DNA of 64,000 bases from Stakelama sediminis. GTDB taxonomy: Bacteria; Pseudomonadota; Alphaproteobacteria; Sphingomonadales; Sphingomonadaceae. Each line of letters begins with the position of its first letter. Position 1 is the stretch's first letter. The position numbers and the translations under genes are program-made. Of this stretch, positions 35,114 through 45,203 are shown piece after piece. The notes under the pieces are model-generated. The model saw nothing but the letters and a program-made list of their open reading frames with translations, had not been told where the DNA came from and did no database searches. The stretch spans positions 682,001-746,000 of the forward strand of contig NZ_JACIJI010000001.1 in assembly GCF_014199335.1 (NCBI RefSeq). Reading direction: 5' to 3'.

Positions 35114-35605
35114 TCAGGAGCCTGTATTTCGGCGTTCTAGCGTCACGAAGCTGAAGGCGGGACGCGTGCCCTCCGCAGCATGATCCTCCCGCGCGGTTTC
35201 GTGCCATATGGCGGGGTCGAAGGGCTGCACCACGGCATCGCCATCGGGGGCGGCGTGAACCTCGGTCAGTTCGATGCGATCCGCCTTATCCTGAAACAGC
35301 GCAAACACTTCCGCCCCGCCGATCACCGCGATTTCCGGCGCATCCCCCGCCATTGCCAGCGCGGCTGTGGGGCTGTGCGCCACTTCCGCGCCGTCGGCCT
35401 GCCATGCGGTGTCGCGCGTCAGCACGATATGCCGCCTGCCCGGCAGCGGTGAGGGAAAGCTCTCGAACGTCTTTCGGCCCATCACCATCGGCTTGCCCAT
35501 GGTCATTGCCTTGAAATGCTTCAGATCGGCGGGAAGGTGCCATGGCAGGCCGCCATCCACGCCGATCACCCCATTATCCGCCCGCGCCAGTACGAAAACG
35601 ATCAT
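35114..35605 (-). CDS. folA: dihydrofolate reductase
   Basis: A 163-residue DHFR that regenerates tetrahydrofolate using NADPH. ADNGVIGVDGGLPWHLPADLKHFKAMTMG carries the substrate site (W and D), followed by MVMGRKTFESF and the cofactor segment IAVIGGAEVFALF. Its usual partner thyA is about 12 kb away (47942) instead of adjacent. It precedes ribF in the same orientation. Confidence 0.95.
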   Translation of the reverse strand: MIVFVLARADNGVIGVDGGLPWHLPADLKHFKAMTMGKPMVMGRKTFESFPSPLPGRRHIVLTRDTAWQADGAEVAHSPTAALAMAGDAPEIAVIGGAEVFALFQDKADRIELTEVHAAPDGDAVVQPFDPAIWHETAREDHAAEGTRPAFSFVTLERRNTGS

Positions 35606-35680
35606 GGCGTTCTTTCACATTCTCCGCCCGCGAAAGTCCAGAGATGGTTTTGTTGCGCAGCGGCAGCATCCGCCCAACCA

Positions 35681-36784
35681 TCACTTCAGTTTCGCGACCA
35701 CCCGGTCGGCAATCGCCAGCGATGCCGTCAGGCCGGGGCTTTCGATGCCGAACAGGTTGACCAGCCCGTCACAACCATGGTCGGCGGGACCGGAAATCAC
35801 GAAATCCGCCGCCGGTTCGCCCCGTCCCGACAGTTTCGGCCGCACCCCCGCATAGCCGGGGTACAGCTTTTCGGGATCGAGCGCGGGCCATATCCGCTGC
35901 GCGGCGGCGGCGAATTTCGCATGGCGCGCGGGATCGACCGTATAGTCCACCGCGTCGATCCACTCGACATCGGGGCCGAAGCGCGCCTGCCCGGCGAGAT
36001 CGAGCGTCAGATGCGTGCCCAGCCCGCCCGGTTCGGGCAGCGGGTAAATCAGGTGTCGAAACGGCACTTTGCCCGCATAGGTGAAATAGACGCCGCGCGC
36101 ATAGCGGGTGGGCGGGACATGGATGCTGTCCAGCCCCTCGGTCGCGTGCGCCAGCGCCTGCGCCGCCAGCCCGCCCGCATTGATCAGGAGGGGCGCGGCC
36201 ACCACGGCGTCCGCCTCCCCCGGCACATGCACCTGCCACAGCCCGTCGCGGCGACCGATTCGTTCCACCGCACTGCCGGTGACGAGCATCGCGCCATGCG
36301 CCTCCGCCTCCCCCAGCAACGCCAGCATATAGGCATGGCTGTCGATGATCCCGGTCGATGGCGACAACAGCGCGGCCGCACAGTCGAGTTCGGGTTCCAG
36401 TTCCAGCACTTCGTCCCGGTCGAGCGGACGCAGATCGTACACCCCGGCGGCCTGTGCGCGGGTCAGGATCGTGTCCAGTCCCGTCATCTGCGCGATGTCA
36501 TGCGCAAAGATCAGCTTACCCGTGCGCCGGTGCGGCACGCCCCTTGCCGCACAAAAATCATACAGCCGCTGCCTGCCCTCGACACACAGTTCAGCCTTCA
36601 GCGATCCGGGCGGATAGTAGATCCCGGCATGGATGACTTCGGAATTGCGGCTGCTGGTCGCGGTGCCGAACGCCCCCTCCCGCTCCAGCACCATCGGTGC
36701 GTACCCGGCAAGCGCCAGCGCGCGCGCAACCGCCAGCCCGATCACGCCTGCCCCGACCACAATGGCATCGACCTGCCCGGTCAT
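35681..36784 (-). CDS. FAD-dependent oxidoreductase, LhgO-like
   Basis: A 367-residue DAO-family flavoenzyme. The FAD-binding Rossmann motif is AIVVGAGVIGLAVARALALAG at the N-terminus; the segment SSRNSEVIHAGIYYPPGSLKAELCVEG is highly characteristic of L-2-hydroxyglutarate oxidase/dehydrogenase (LhgO/L2HGDH), and the C-terminal VNLFGIESPGLTASLAIAD matches as well. It most likely oxidises L-2-hydroxyglutarate or a similar 2-hydroxy acid. Confidence 0.85.
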   Translation of the reverse strand: MTGQVDAIVVGAGVIGLAVARALALAGYAPMVLEREGAFGTATSSRNSEVIHAGIYYPPGSLKAELCVEGRQRLYDFCAARGVPHRRTGKLIFAHDIAQMTGLDTILTRAQAAGVYDLRPLDRDEVLELEPELDCAAALLSPSTGIIDSHAYMLALLGEAEAHGAMLVTGSAVERIGRRDGLWQVHVPGEADAVVAAPLLINAGGLAAQALAHATEGLDSIHVPPTRYARGVYFTYAGKVPFRHLIYPLPEPGGLGTHLTLDLAGQARFGPDVEWIDAVDYTVDPARHAKFAAAAQRIWPALDPEKLYPGYAGVRPKLSGRGEPAADFVISGPADHGCDGLVNLFGIESPGLTASLAIADRVVAKLK

Positions 36785-36875
36785 TGCCGCTCCCCCGCTT
36801 GCTGACCGCTATCCACGACCAACGGGAGTGCCGTGTCAACCGGCGCCACGGCAAATGCCCTCCTGGGGGATAGCC

Positions 36876-37628
36876 TTATGCGCTTTCGGATTCGGGCAGG
36901 GTGCGAACCAGTTCGAGCACGCGCTGCGCCAGTTCCGGGCGGCAGATCAGCAGGTCGGGCATATAGGTGTCGCTGCGGTTATAGACGAGCGGGCTGCCGT
37001 CCACACGGCTGGCGTGCAGACCATGCGCCAGCGCCACCGCGGCGGGCGCGCAACTGTCCCATTCATATTGCCCGCCGGTGTGGAGGTAGATTTCTGCCTC
37101 TCCGCGCACCACGGCCATCGCCTTGGCCCCTGCCGATCCCATCGGCACCAGTTCCGCGCCCAGCGCCTCGGCCACCGCAACCGCTTCCTGTGCCGGACGC
37201 GACCGGCTGACCACCATGCGCGGCCGATCCGCTGCGGGACCGAGGGGTTGGGGCTTGTCGGTCCGCAACACCAGATCGAGTCCCGGCAGGGCCACGGCAC
37301 CGATCGTCGGCACCCCGTCCACCGCAAGCGCAACGTGCACGGCCCAGTCGGTACGTTCCTCGCCATATTCGCGGGTGCCGTCGACCGGGTCGACAATCCA
37401 CACCCGCGAGTTCCCCAGCCGCTCTTCGGTATCCTTGCTTTCCTCCGACAACAGCCCGTCCTCGGGGCGTTGCTCGCGAATTGCGTGGATCAGGAACTGG
37501 TTGGCGGTCTGATCCCCCACCTTGCCCAGCGCCTTGCCCGCGCACATCCCGCTGCCGCGCACCTCCAGCAGGATGCGCCCGGCACATGCAGCAAGGTGCG
37601 CGGCGAGATCGGCATCGGTCCTGCTCAC
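36876..37628 (-). CDS. cysQ: 3'(2'),5'-bisphosphate nucleotidase CysQ
   Basis: A 250-residue member of the inositol-monophosphatase fold that hydrolyses PAP to AMP, removing the by-product of PAPS use. Metal-binding motifs are LLSEESKD (the E-E pair), [12 protein letters not shown] (D-x-V-D-G-T) and [14 protein letters not shown] near the C-terminus. Its ATG overlaps the cysNC stop, giving the operon cysD-cysNC-cysQ for sulfate activation and PAP recycling. Confidence 0.9.
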   Translation of the reverse strand: MSRTDADLAAHLAACAGRILLEVRGSGMCAGKALGKVGDQTANQFLIHAIREQRPEDGLLSEESKDTEERLGNSRVWIVDPVDGTREYGEERTDWAVHVALAVDGVPTIGAVALPGLDLVLRTDKPQPLGPAADRPRMVVSRSRPAQEAVAVAEALGAELVPMGSAGAKAMAVVRGEAEIYLHTGGQYEWDSCAPAAVALAHGLHASRVDGSPLVYNRSDTYMPDLLICRPELAQRVLELVRTLPESESA

Positions 37629-39565
37629 ATAATGTCTCCCAGCAGCATATTGACGATCAGGTCAGCAGCCTCTTCCGGTGCCATCTGCGTCGTATCGATA
37701 CGGATTTCCGGGTTCACCGGCATCTCATAGGGGCTGTCGATGCCCGTGAAATTCTTGAGGTCGCCTGACCGTGCCTTGGCATAGAGGCCCTTCACATCGC
37801 GTTCCTCGGCAACGCTGAGCGGCGTATCGATGAACACCTCGATAAATTCGCCCTCTTCCATCATCGAACGCACCAGTTCGCGCTCGGCACGGAAGGGCGA
37901 GATAAAGGCGGTGATGACGATCAGCCCGGCATCGGTCATCAGCCGCGCCACTTCACCCACGCGGCGGATATTCTCGATCCTGTCCGCCTCGGTAAAGCCC
38001 AGATCCTTGTTCAGGCCATGGCGCACATTATCGCCGTCGAGCAAAAAGGTCTGACGGTTCATGCGATAAAGCCGCTTTTCGACCAGATTGGCGATTGTCG
38101 ACTTGCCCGATCCCGACAGACCGGTGAACCACAGCACAGCAGGCTTCTGGTTCTTCAGGTCCGCGCGTTCCTTGCGGCTGATATCCAGCGCCTGCCAATG
38201 GACATTCTGCGAGCGGCGCAGGCTGAAATGCAGCATCCCCGCAGCGACGGTCGCGTTGCTGATCCGGTCGATCAGAATGAAGCCGCCCAGCGTGCGATTA
38301 TCCGTATAGGGTTCGAAGACGATCGGCTTGTCCGTGGTCAGTTCGCAAACGCCGATGGCGTTCAGGTCCAGCGTCTTGGCCGCCAGATGCTCCATCGTAT
38401 TGACGTTGACGACATATTTGGGTGCCTGCACCGTGGCCTGCACCATCTGCGTTCCCAGCTTCAGCCAATAGGCGCGACCGGGGATCAGTTCATCATCCGC
38501 CATCCATACGACCGTTGCTTCAAACTGGTCGGCCACCTGCGGCGGGTTGCCCGATACGGCGATCACATTGCCGCGGCTGCAATCAATCTCGTCGGCAAGG
38601 CATAGCGTCACCGACTGACCGGCAACCGCCTCTTCCAGATCGCCGTCCATCGTCACGATCCGGCGGATGGTGCTGGTCCTGCCCGACGGCAGCACGCGCA
38701 CCGGATCGCCCGGCTTTACCCGCCCCCCGGCGATCAATCCTGAAAAGCCTCGAAAATCGAGATTGGGACGATTGACCCATTGCACCGGCATTCGGAACGG
38801 CTTCGCGATGTCGCGCGTCGCATCGACCTCCACCGTTTCCAGATGATCGACCAGCGTCCGGCCGAAATATTCAGGCGCGCGATACCAGGGCGTGTTGTCG
38901 GACAGCGCCGTGATATTGTCGCCCCTGAACCCCGAAATCGGCATGGCGACGAAATTCTCAATGCCGATGGAATGCGCAAATTCGCGATAGTCGGCGACGA
39001 TCTTGTCGAACGCCGCCTGACTATAATCGACCAGATCCATCTTGTTGACGGCCAGCACGATGTTCCGGATGCCGATCAGATGCGCCAGATAGGAATGGCG
39101 CTTCGTCTGCGTCAGCACGCCCTTGCGCGCGTCGATCAGGATGACCGCCAGATCGGCGGTCGATGCGCCGGTTACCATGTTGCGGGTATATTGTTCGTGC
39201 CCCGGCGTATCGGCGACGATGAACTTGCGCTTTTCGGTCGAGAAGAACCGATAGGCGACGTCGATGGTGATGCCCTGTTCCCGCTCGGCCGCCAGTCCGT
39301 CGACCAGCAGCGCAAAGTCGATATCCTGTCCTTGGGTACCGACGCGTTTCGAATCCGCCTCCAGCGCCGCAAGCTGATCCTCGAAGATCATCTTCGAATC
39401 ATAGAGCAGCCGACCGATCAGCGTGGATTTGCCGTCATCGACGCTGCCGCAGGTGATGAAGCGCAGCATCGTCTTGTGCTGATGCGTTTCCAGATAGGCG
39501 TCGATATCCTGAGCGATCAGCGCGTCGGTTTTGTAAACCGGTTCCTGCATATCGGTGTCCGCCAT
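37625..39565 (-). CDS. cysNC: bifunctional sulfate adenylyltransferase subunit 1/APS kinase (CysNC)
   Basis: A 646-residue fusion. Residues 1 to about 450 are the CysN GTPase, with P-loop [19 protein letters not shown], switch [12 protein letters not shown] and NKMD. From about 455 to the end it is APS kinase, with P-loop [18 protein letters not shown] near 485, [16 protein letters not shown] and [14 protein letters not shown]. CysN with CysD makes APS from sulfate and ATP with GTP hydrolysis; the kinase half converts APS to PAPS. It overlaps cysD by ATGA. Confidence 0.95.
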   Translation of the reverse strand: MADTDMQEPVYKTDALIAQDIDAYLETHQHKTMLRFITCGSVDDGKSTLIGRLLYDSKMIFEDQLAALEADSKRVGTQGQDIDFALLVDGLAAEREQGITIDVAYRFFSTEKRKFIVADTPGHEQYTRNMVTGASTADLAVILIDARKGVLTQTKRHSYLAHLIGIRNIVLAVNKMDLVDYSQAAFDKIVADYREFAHSIGIENFVAMPISGFRGDNITALSDNTPWYRAPEYFGRTLVDHLETVEVDATRDIAKPFRMPVQWVNRPNLDFRGFSGLIAGGRVKPGDPVRVLPSGRTSTIRRIVTMDGDLEEAVAGQSVTLCLADEIDCSRGNVIAVSGNPPQVADQFEATVVWMADDELIPGRAYWLKLGTQMVQATVQAPKYVVNVNTMEHLAAKTLDLNAIGVCELTTDKPIVFEPYTDNRTLGGFILIDRISNATVAAGMLHFSLRRSQNVHWQALDISRKERADLKNQKPAVLWFTGLSGSGKSTIANLVEKRLYRMNRQTFLLDGDNVRHGLNKDLGFTEADRIENIRRVGEVARLMTDAGLIVITAFISPFRAERELVRSMMEEGEFIEVFIDTPLSVAEERDVKGLYAKARSGDLKNFTGIDSPYEMPVNPEIRIDTTQMAPEEAADLIVNMLLGDIM

Positions 39566-40479
39566 CAGAAGTATCCCTCCTGCTTCTTCTTCTCCATGCC
39601 GGCACCGCCCGCATCCTTGTCGATAACGCGGCCCTGTCGCTCGCTGGTGGTTGTGAGCAGCGTTTCCTGAATCACTTCGCTCAGCGTCGATGCCTCGCTT
39701 TCCACCGCACCCGTCAGCGGGAAACAGCCCAGTGTGCGAAACCGCACGGAACGCTCGGTAATTTCGGGAAGTTTGCCGAGAACCTTTTCCAGCCGTTCGG
39801 GATCGTCCGCCATGAACAATCCGCCGTCCCAGATATAGGTCGGGCGCTTCTCCGCGAAATAGAGCGGGACGATCTCGATCTGCTCAAGCTGGATATACTG
39901 CCAGACATCCAGTTCGGTCCAGTTGGAGATGGGAAAGACGCGAATGCTCTCCCCCTTGTTCTTGCGGGCGTTGTAGAGGTTCCACAATTCGGGCCGCTGG
40001 TTTTTCGGGTCCCAGCCGTGGCTGGCGGTGCGGAAGGAAAAGACGCGCTCCTTTGCCCGGCTTTTTTCCTCATCGCGCCGTGCACCGCCGAACGCCGCAT
40101 CGAAACCATATTGGTCGAGCGCCTGTTTCAGCCCCTCGGTCTTCCACATATCGGTATGGAGCGGGCCGTGGTCGAACGGGTTGATGCCGCGTTCGGCAGC
40201 TTCCGGGTTCTGATAAACGAGCAGTTCCATGCCGCTTTCGCGCGCCATGCGGTCGCGCAGCGCATACATCGCCTTGAACTTCCAGGTCGTATCGACATGC
40301 AGCAGCGGAAAGGGCGGGGGCGACGGGTAAAATGCCTTACGCGCCAGATGCAGCATAACAGCGGAATCCTTGCCCACCGAATAGAGCATGACCGGCTTTT
40401 CGGCTTCCGCGACAACCTCGCGCAGAATATGGATGGCTTCGGCCTCCAGCCGCTGAAGATGGGTAAGCGTGGAATCCAT
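39565..40479 (-). CDS. cysD: sulfate adenylyltransferase subunit 2
   Basis: A 304-residue PP-loop ATP sulfurylase subunit. The PP-loop is [17 protein letters not shown], followed by [34 protein letters not shown] and [14 protein letters not shown]. The C-terminus has [15 protein letters not shown]. The ATG at 40479 is preferred over one nine codons upstream because AGGAGC lies directly before it. It is the first gene of the cysD-cysNC-cysQ operon and is divergent from the LuxR-type regulator gene. Confidence 0.95.
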   Translation of the reverse strand: MDSTLTHLQRLEAEAIHILREVVAEAEKPVMLYSVGKDSAVMLHLARKAFYPSPPPFPLLHVDTTWKFKAMYALRDRMARESGMELLVYQNPEAAERGINPFDHGPLHTDMWKTEGLKQALDQYGFDAAFGGARRDEEKSRAKERVFSFRTASHGWDPKNQRPELWNLYNARKNKGESIRVFPISNWTELDVWQYIQLEQIEIVPLYFAEKRPTYIWDGGLFMADDPERLEKVLGKLPEITERSVRFRTLGCFPLTGAVESEASTLSEVIQETLLTTTSERQGRVIDKDAGGAGMEKKKQEGYF

Positions 40480-40556
40480 GCCTGCTCCTGAAATCATCTC
40501 GTACAATCGTTTTCGAACTGCAGCCCAAAAGTAGAAACCGGGTCTGGACGCTTAAC

Positions 40557-40570
40557 CTCCCATATGGGAG
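40557..40570. promoter_or_regulatory. 14-bp perfect palindrome in the cysD/luxR-type intergenic region
   Basis: CTCCCATATGGGAG is a perfect, loop-free palindrome ten bases before the regulator's ATG. A loop-free dyad of this size suits a dimeric DNA-binding protein. Its right half also supplies the GGGAG ribosome site of the regulator, so occupancy could block both transcription and initiation. Function is inferred. Confidence 0.45.
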
Positions 40571-40580
40571 TATAGCGATC

Positions 40581-41663
40581 ATGCTGACGATCCGTGACGA
40601 GGACGAACTGCTCACCGCCGTGCATGACGGGCTGTTCGAACGGCCGCTCTGGGGCGGTTTTCTGGAGCAGTTGCGGCTGCGCGTTCGCGCGACCGGCGCG
40701 ACCTTGCTGCTGCGCCTCAGCGAAGAACCGGGCGATGTTCTGATCGGACAGGCAACCGGCCTCTCCCCGGCTGTTCTGATCGACCTTTTGCCGCCGCGCC
40801 GATCGGGCGAAACCGCTTCCCTGCCCGCTCTGCGTGAAGGCAGAGTCTATGCGCTTGCCGAGCTGGTCGATTTTCTGGTGCCCGGAAAATCAGCGTCGGA
40901 ACTGGAAAAGAGCGGCATTCCGGGCCTGCGCGACCTGCGTATCGTACGCATAACCGAAGCGGAGGGATCGCAGGCGCTGCTTGCCGTCGCGCATGACAGC
41001 CATCCTCTGTCAGCCGCCGACGGAGCGATACTGGGCCGCATGGCCACGCATTTCCGGCGCGCGCTGCGCAACTATGCGGCGATGACCCGGCTCGATCGGC
41101 GCAACGGCATTGCCGAAGACCTGCTGAACCGTACCGATCTGTGCTGGTTCCGCCTCGACCATCAGGGCCGCGTACTGGACCATAGCGCAGGGGCCGATGC
41201 TGCGCTCATGCCCAATATGGCCGTACAGATTTCCCGTGACGGAAGACTACGGCTCGCTTCCGCAAAAACAGACACTGCCCTACGCGAAGGGCTGAACACC
41301 GTCAGCGCAGGCAGGCAGAGCGCCGTTCCGGTCGATATGGGTCAGGGGGTGTTGCCGGATATGCTGCTGATCCGACCAAAAGAGGCGGACGACAGCGATA
41401 CCGTCATTGCCTATATCCGCACCGGGTCCGTCACGCATGACCGCTCAACGCAACTGGCACAGCGTTTCGGTCTGCTGCCCAGCGAAGCGCGGCTGGCCAT
41501 GGAACTGGCGACCGGCGCGACCATCGCACAAGCCGCCGAAACCCTGTCACTCACCATCGAAACCGCACGCAATTATTCGAAGAAAATCTATGCAAAAACC
41601 GGTGTGAGCGGGCAAGCGCAACTGGTCCACGCGATCCTGAACAGTACGGCCTGGCTGTCATAA
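40581..41663 (+). CDS. LuxR-family helix-turn-helix regulator
   Basis: A 360-residue regulator. The last 65 residues hold a LuxR-type HTH (LLPSEARLAMELATGATIAQAAETLSL, then TIETARNYSKKIYAKTGVSG); the preceding 290 residues look like a sensory part with several alpha-beta segments, resembling the N-terminal regions of sphingomonad GerE-type regulators, but no clear domain such as PAS or an AHL site is identified. GGGAG precedes the ATG within a perfect palindrome. It is divergent from cysD; a link to sulfur metabolism is only positional. Confidence 0.82.
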   Translation: MLTIRDEDELLTAVHDGLFERPLWGGFLEQLRLRVRATGATLLLRLSEEPGDVLIGQATGLSPAVLIDLLPPRRSGETASLPALREGRVYALAELVDFLVPGKSASELEKSGIPGLRDLRIVRITEAEGSQALLAVAHDSHPLSAADGAILGRMATHFRRALRNYAAMTRLDRRNGIAEDLLNRTDLCWFRLDHQGRVLDHSAGADAALMPNMAVQISRDGRLRLASAKTDTALREGLNTVSAGRQSAVPVDMGQGVLPDMLLIRPKEADDSDTVIAYIRTGSVTHDRSTQLAQRFGLLPSEARLAMELATGATIAQAAETLSLTIETARNYSKKIYAKTGVSGQAQLVHAILNSTAWLS

Positions 41664-41702
41664 GGCCGGACGGAGTCACCTCCGCCCGGCCCTGCAACAG
41701 GA

Positions 41703-44429
41703 TCAGCCGCCCTTGGGCGCGGGGCCTTTTACCGCCGTCACAAAAGCATCGGGGCGGATATACTGCCGGAACGCCGCCTGCACCTGCGGCGCGGTCAGCG
41801 AGCGATAATGTTGCGCGGCGATCAGATTGCTGTCGAGCGGCTTGTTCTCCAGCGACAGTTTCAGCAACTGCCCGGCGATACTGCCGAAGCTCGCTTCGCT
41901 CAGCGGCAACTGACGCAGCAACATGCCCTTCGCCTGATGCAGTTCGTCCGCCGTCACCGGTGCATCCTGCATCTGCTTCATGTCGCGCACGATCAGGTCA
42001 TGGGCCTCGGCCACCTTGTCGGGGTCGCTGCCGAAATAGACTCTGTAGCGTCCGCGATTCTGATCGAGGTCGAGGCCGCTGCCGACCGTATAGACCAGCC
42101 CGCGCTTTTCGCGCAGGTCACGGGTCAGCCGCGCCGCGTAAAAGCCGCCGCTCAGCACGGTATTGCCGACATTCAGCGCATAGCGCGCTTCGCTATGGTC
42201 GGTAATGCCCACCTGCTGCGCCATCATGACCGAATCCTGCACCGCCGTCGCCGCCGGAGTGTTGAACTGGCTTCCCGATGCGTTCAGCGGCACCGCCGGG
42301 TAATCGGTCTCGGGTTTCGGTCCCGTCGCCTTCCACCCGCCGAACGCCTGACCGATCACCTGTTTCGCCTGTTCGGGCGTCACATCCCCGATCACCACGA
42401 TGGTGGTCATGTCGGGGCGATAGGTCTGCGTGTAATAGGATTTGATATCGGCAAGGGTCAGCGCACCGATCGACTGCACCGTCGGATAGCGCAATTCGGG
42501 ATCGCCGGCGGGCAGCAGTGCCTTGTTGAGGCTCATTGTGTTCAGGAAGTCGGGTGACTTCAACAGACCTGCGGTTTGCGCCGCTTCGCGTTTCTGCATG
42601 ATCGCGAACGCCTGTGCGGGCATGGCCGGGTTCAGCTCGTTATCCGCCAGCAACTGAACGCCTTTTTCAAAGCTGGCCACCGGCACTGCCAGCGAGAACT
42701 GTTTGCCGGCACTTTCATGCGCGCTGATTGCATCGAGTGCGGCCTGGAATTGCAGCCGGTTGAGATGCGTGGTGCCGAAGCTGAACATATCGTCCAGCAC
42801 ATCGGCGACGCCTTCATGCCCCTTCGCCGCCTGCATGTCCTGATTGGTCTTCACCCGACCAAAAACCTCGACCGTCTTGCTGACCTTTTCCGGCTGGACG
42901 ATCACCCGCAACCCGTTGGGCAGCGTGAAGGCAGTCGGGTGAATGGCCGATTGCGGCTGCGGCAGGGTCGCAAACTGCGCCCTGGCCCAACTCGGCAGCG
43001 TCACCGGACCATTGGGCTGACCACCGAAATTCTCGGCACCGCCAAAGCCCTTGCTGCTGACCGGCTTGCCCGAATCCTGCGGGGTCAGGATCGCGGTGAT
43101 GGCGTGATCGGGATTGAAGACCTGTTTGGCGAGCGCGTCGACCTGTGCAGGCGTCACCGCCTCGATCGCCGCCTTCACACTGTCGGGCGATTGCGCATCG
43201 GCGAATGCAAGCGCTTGCGACCAGGCGTTGGCGAGGCCCGACACCGAGTTTTTCTGATATTCCAGATCGGCGATCGCACGACGCTTGGCCGCTTCGACCA
43301 GATCGGCGGGTATGCCATTCGCAGCGGTGTCGGCCATGATGGCCTGCATCGTCTGCAACACGCCGTCCGACTTGCCGCCGCGCGGAAACACCCCCTCGGC
43401 ATAGGCAAGGCCGCTATGCGGCAGGAAGTCGCCGGAAAAGCCCCCATAAAGCGCTTTGCCGCTCAACCCCATTTCGAACAGCTTGCCACGCTTCGACCCC
43501 ATTGCCTGCGACAGGACGAGCGCGGTCGCATAGTCCTTCGCGCGCAGGCTGGGCATGCGATAGGAAATCAGCGCCAGCCCATAGGGCAGGTCGGACGGCA
43601 ACTGGATCGTATGGGCCTGTACCGGCTGAAATTTGAAATCGGGTCGCGTCGGCAGTTGCTTGCGCGGGATCGCGGAAAACATGCTCCGCACTTCCTTCAG
43701 CGTCGTCTGCGGATCGACATCGCCCGCGATCACCAGAATCGCGTTGTTCGGCGCATACCAGGTGTCGTGGAATTTCTTGAGCGCGGCGGCCGTCGTCTTG
43801 TTGAACGAATCGCGCGTCCCCAGCGGCGTATGCGCATAGGGGGAGCCCTTGAACATCCGATCGCGCAACTGGGTATAGAATTTGAACGTCGGGTTGGACA
43901 TGTCGCGCGACACTTCCTGCTCTATCGCGCCACGTTCCTTGGCCCATTGCGCCTGCTGCATATCGACACCGCGCATCCGCAGCGCATGGATATGCAGCGC
44001 GATGCCGAGATCCTGCACCGGCACGGTGAAGAAATATTGCGTCACGCCCTCGGTCGTGTCAGCGTTGAACTGACCGCCCATATTGGCAGCGAGCGCCGCA
44101 ATCTGATCCTTGTTCAGGCCGGGGCTGCCGCGAAACATCATATGTTCGACGGCATGGGCGGTGCCGGGAAAGCCCTGCGGCACTTCGTCCGAACCGGCGA
44201 GATAGTTCATCTCCGTCGTCACCACCGGCGCCAGCGGGTCGCGGACGATGACCACACGCAGCCCGTTTTTCAGCGTCGCGCGCGTCACGTCCTGATGCAC
44301 GGCGGGAGCGGCGGCAGGCGACGCGGCAAGGGCCGGACCGCCTGTTACCGTAGCAAGCGCAAGCGCTGCGGCGCCCGCGATCCTGATGGTGCGTTTGAAG
44401 GAAGGGTTGTTCGTTCGCCCGGATCGCAT
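41703..44429 (-). CDS. M16 family zinc peptidase (two-domain)
   Basis: A 908-residue exported peptidase with two tandem M16 modules. Signal sequence GAAALALATVTGGPALA occupies the N-terminus. The first module has the inverted zinc motif HAVEHMMF (H-x-x-E-H) near residue 91 with a downstream Glu in TTEGVTQYFFTV; the second module, from about residue 500, lacks the motif, as usual. Such periplasmic enzymes degrade peptides or imported proteins (PqqL/FusC type). The ATG at 44429 follows AGGAGAT. It lies downstream of the TonB gene, with a 92-base gap containing AATGGT/ACCATT arms. Confidence 0.9.
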   Translation of the reverse strand: MRSGRTNNPSFKRTIRIAGAAALALATVTGGPALAASPAAAPAVHQDVTRATLKNGLRVVIVRDPLAPVVTTEMNYLAGSDEVPQGFPGTAHAVEHMMFRGSPGLNKDQIAALAANMGGQFNADTTEGVTQYFFTVPVQDLGIALHIHALRMRGVDMQQAQWAKERGAIEQEVSRDMSNPTFKFYTQLRDRMFKGSPYAHTPLGTRDSFNKTTAAALKKFHDTWYAPNNAILVIAGDVDPQTTLKEVRSMFSAIPRKQLPTRPDFKFQPVQAHTIQLPSDLPYGLALISYRMPSLRAKDYATALVLSQAMGSKRGKLFEMGLSGKALYGGFSGDFLPHSGLAYAEGVFPRGGKSDGVLQTMQAIMADTAANGIPADLVEAAKRRAIADLEYQKNSVSGLANAWSQALAFADAQSPDSVKAAIEAVTPAQVDALAKQVFNPDHAITAILTPQDSGKPVSSKGFGGAENFGGQPNGPVTLPSWARAQFATLPQPQSAIHPTAFTLPNGLRVIVQPEKVSKTVEVFGRVKTNQDMQAAKGHEGVADVLDDMFSFGTTHLNRLQFQAALDAISAHESAGKQFSLAVPVASFEKGVQLLADNELNPAMPAQAFAIMQKREAAQTAGLLKSPDFLNTMSLNKALLPAGDPELRYPTVQSIGALTLADIKSYYTQTYRPDMTTIVVIGDVTPEQAKQVIGQAFGGWKATGPKPETDYPAVPLNASGSQFNTPAATAVQDSVMMAQQVGITDHSEARYALNVGNTVLSGGFYAARLTRDLREKRGLVYTVGSGLDLDQNRGRYRVYFGSDPDKVAEAHDLIVRDMKQMQDAPVTADELHQAKGMLLRQLPLSEASFGSIAGQLLKLSLENKPLDSNLIAAQHYRSLTAPQVQAAFRQYIRPDAFVTAVKGPAPKGG

Positions 44430-44521
44430 ATTATCTCCTGTGCTGCCCCTGTGGTTCGCCACAATGGTATATCATCACCATTTTGTCCATGACGAAGCAC
44501 GGCTGGTCGCAGTCAGGCGCT

Positions 44522-45184
44522 TCAGTCGAAATGAAATGCGATGGTGAAATCGAGCGCGCCGTCAAGCGTCTGCGGCGGTTTCGGAAACGGCGCGGCGCGG
44601 CGAACTGTGCGCAATGCCAGACGGTCGAGCATGCGGTTACCGCTGCCCTGCACCACGTTCGCTCTCACTATCCCACCGGCCGCATTGAGCTTGAACGCAA
44701 TGGTCGCGGTGCCGGGCATATGGATTCCTCCCGGCCGTCGCGCCGCAATCCGTTGCCACAGCAAGGCGGCATAGGCGTTGCGGCGTTGCTCCGTCGATTG
44801 AACCGGCGCGGCAGGTGTCGGTGCAGGAGCCGGTTTCTGCACTTGAACCGCTGATGTTTTCACCGGCGGGGCTGTGCGTACCACCGGTATTGGCGCAACA
44901 ACCGCATCCGGCACGGGCGATTCTGGTGCCGGGGATGGTGCGGATTGCAGCATAGGCGTTCTTTTATGCGGACGCGGCTTGCGGACCGGCTCGCGCTGCG
45001 TATCCGCATGGTCCGAAGCCGCGGGCACAGCAATGTCATAGGCAAGAATTGCCGATTCCGGGTGCAGCCGGTGACGGGGCGGCATCAGCCCCAGCCACAG
45101 CACGCCGGCGACGCACAGGACCGCCGGCAATGCAACCGCAATGCCGCCGATGCGGGTTCGGGCGGGAGGCCGGTACCCATTCAT
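44522..45184 (-). CDS. TonB family energy transducer
   Basis: A 220-residue TonB-like protein. An N-terminal membrane helix (IGGIAVALPAVLCVAGVLWL) is followed by a Pro/Lys/Ala-rich spacer (residues 65-130, for example PAPAPTPAAP) and a C-terminal TonB domain with TIAFKLNAAGGIVRANVVQG and AALRTVRRAAPFPKPP-type strands. It would pass proton-motive energy from ExbB/ExbD (not in this window) to an outer-membrane receptor. It starts 19 bases after the stop of the copper-type receptor gene, so it is likely dedicated to it. Confidence 0.85.
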   Translation of the reverse strand: MNGYRPPARTRIGGIAVALPAVLCVAGVLWLGLMPPRHRLHPESAILAYDIAVPAASDHADTQREPVRKPRPHKRTPMLQSAPSPAPESPVPDAVVAPIPVVRTAPPVKTSAVQVQKPAPAPTPAAPVQSTEQRRNAYAALLWQRIAARRPGGIHMPGTATIAFKLNAAGGIVRANVVQGSGNRMLDRLALRTVRRAAPFPKPPQTLDGALDFTIAFHFD

Positions 45185-45203
45185 GTGCGCCGCCGTATCG
45201 CCA

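Noticed and set aside
42576..44492. A 638-residue antisense frame over the M16 peptidase
   Set aside because: Shadow of a well-supported gene; composition typical of reverse frames.
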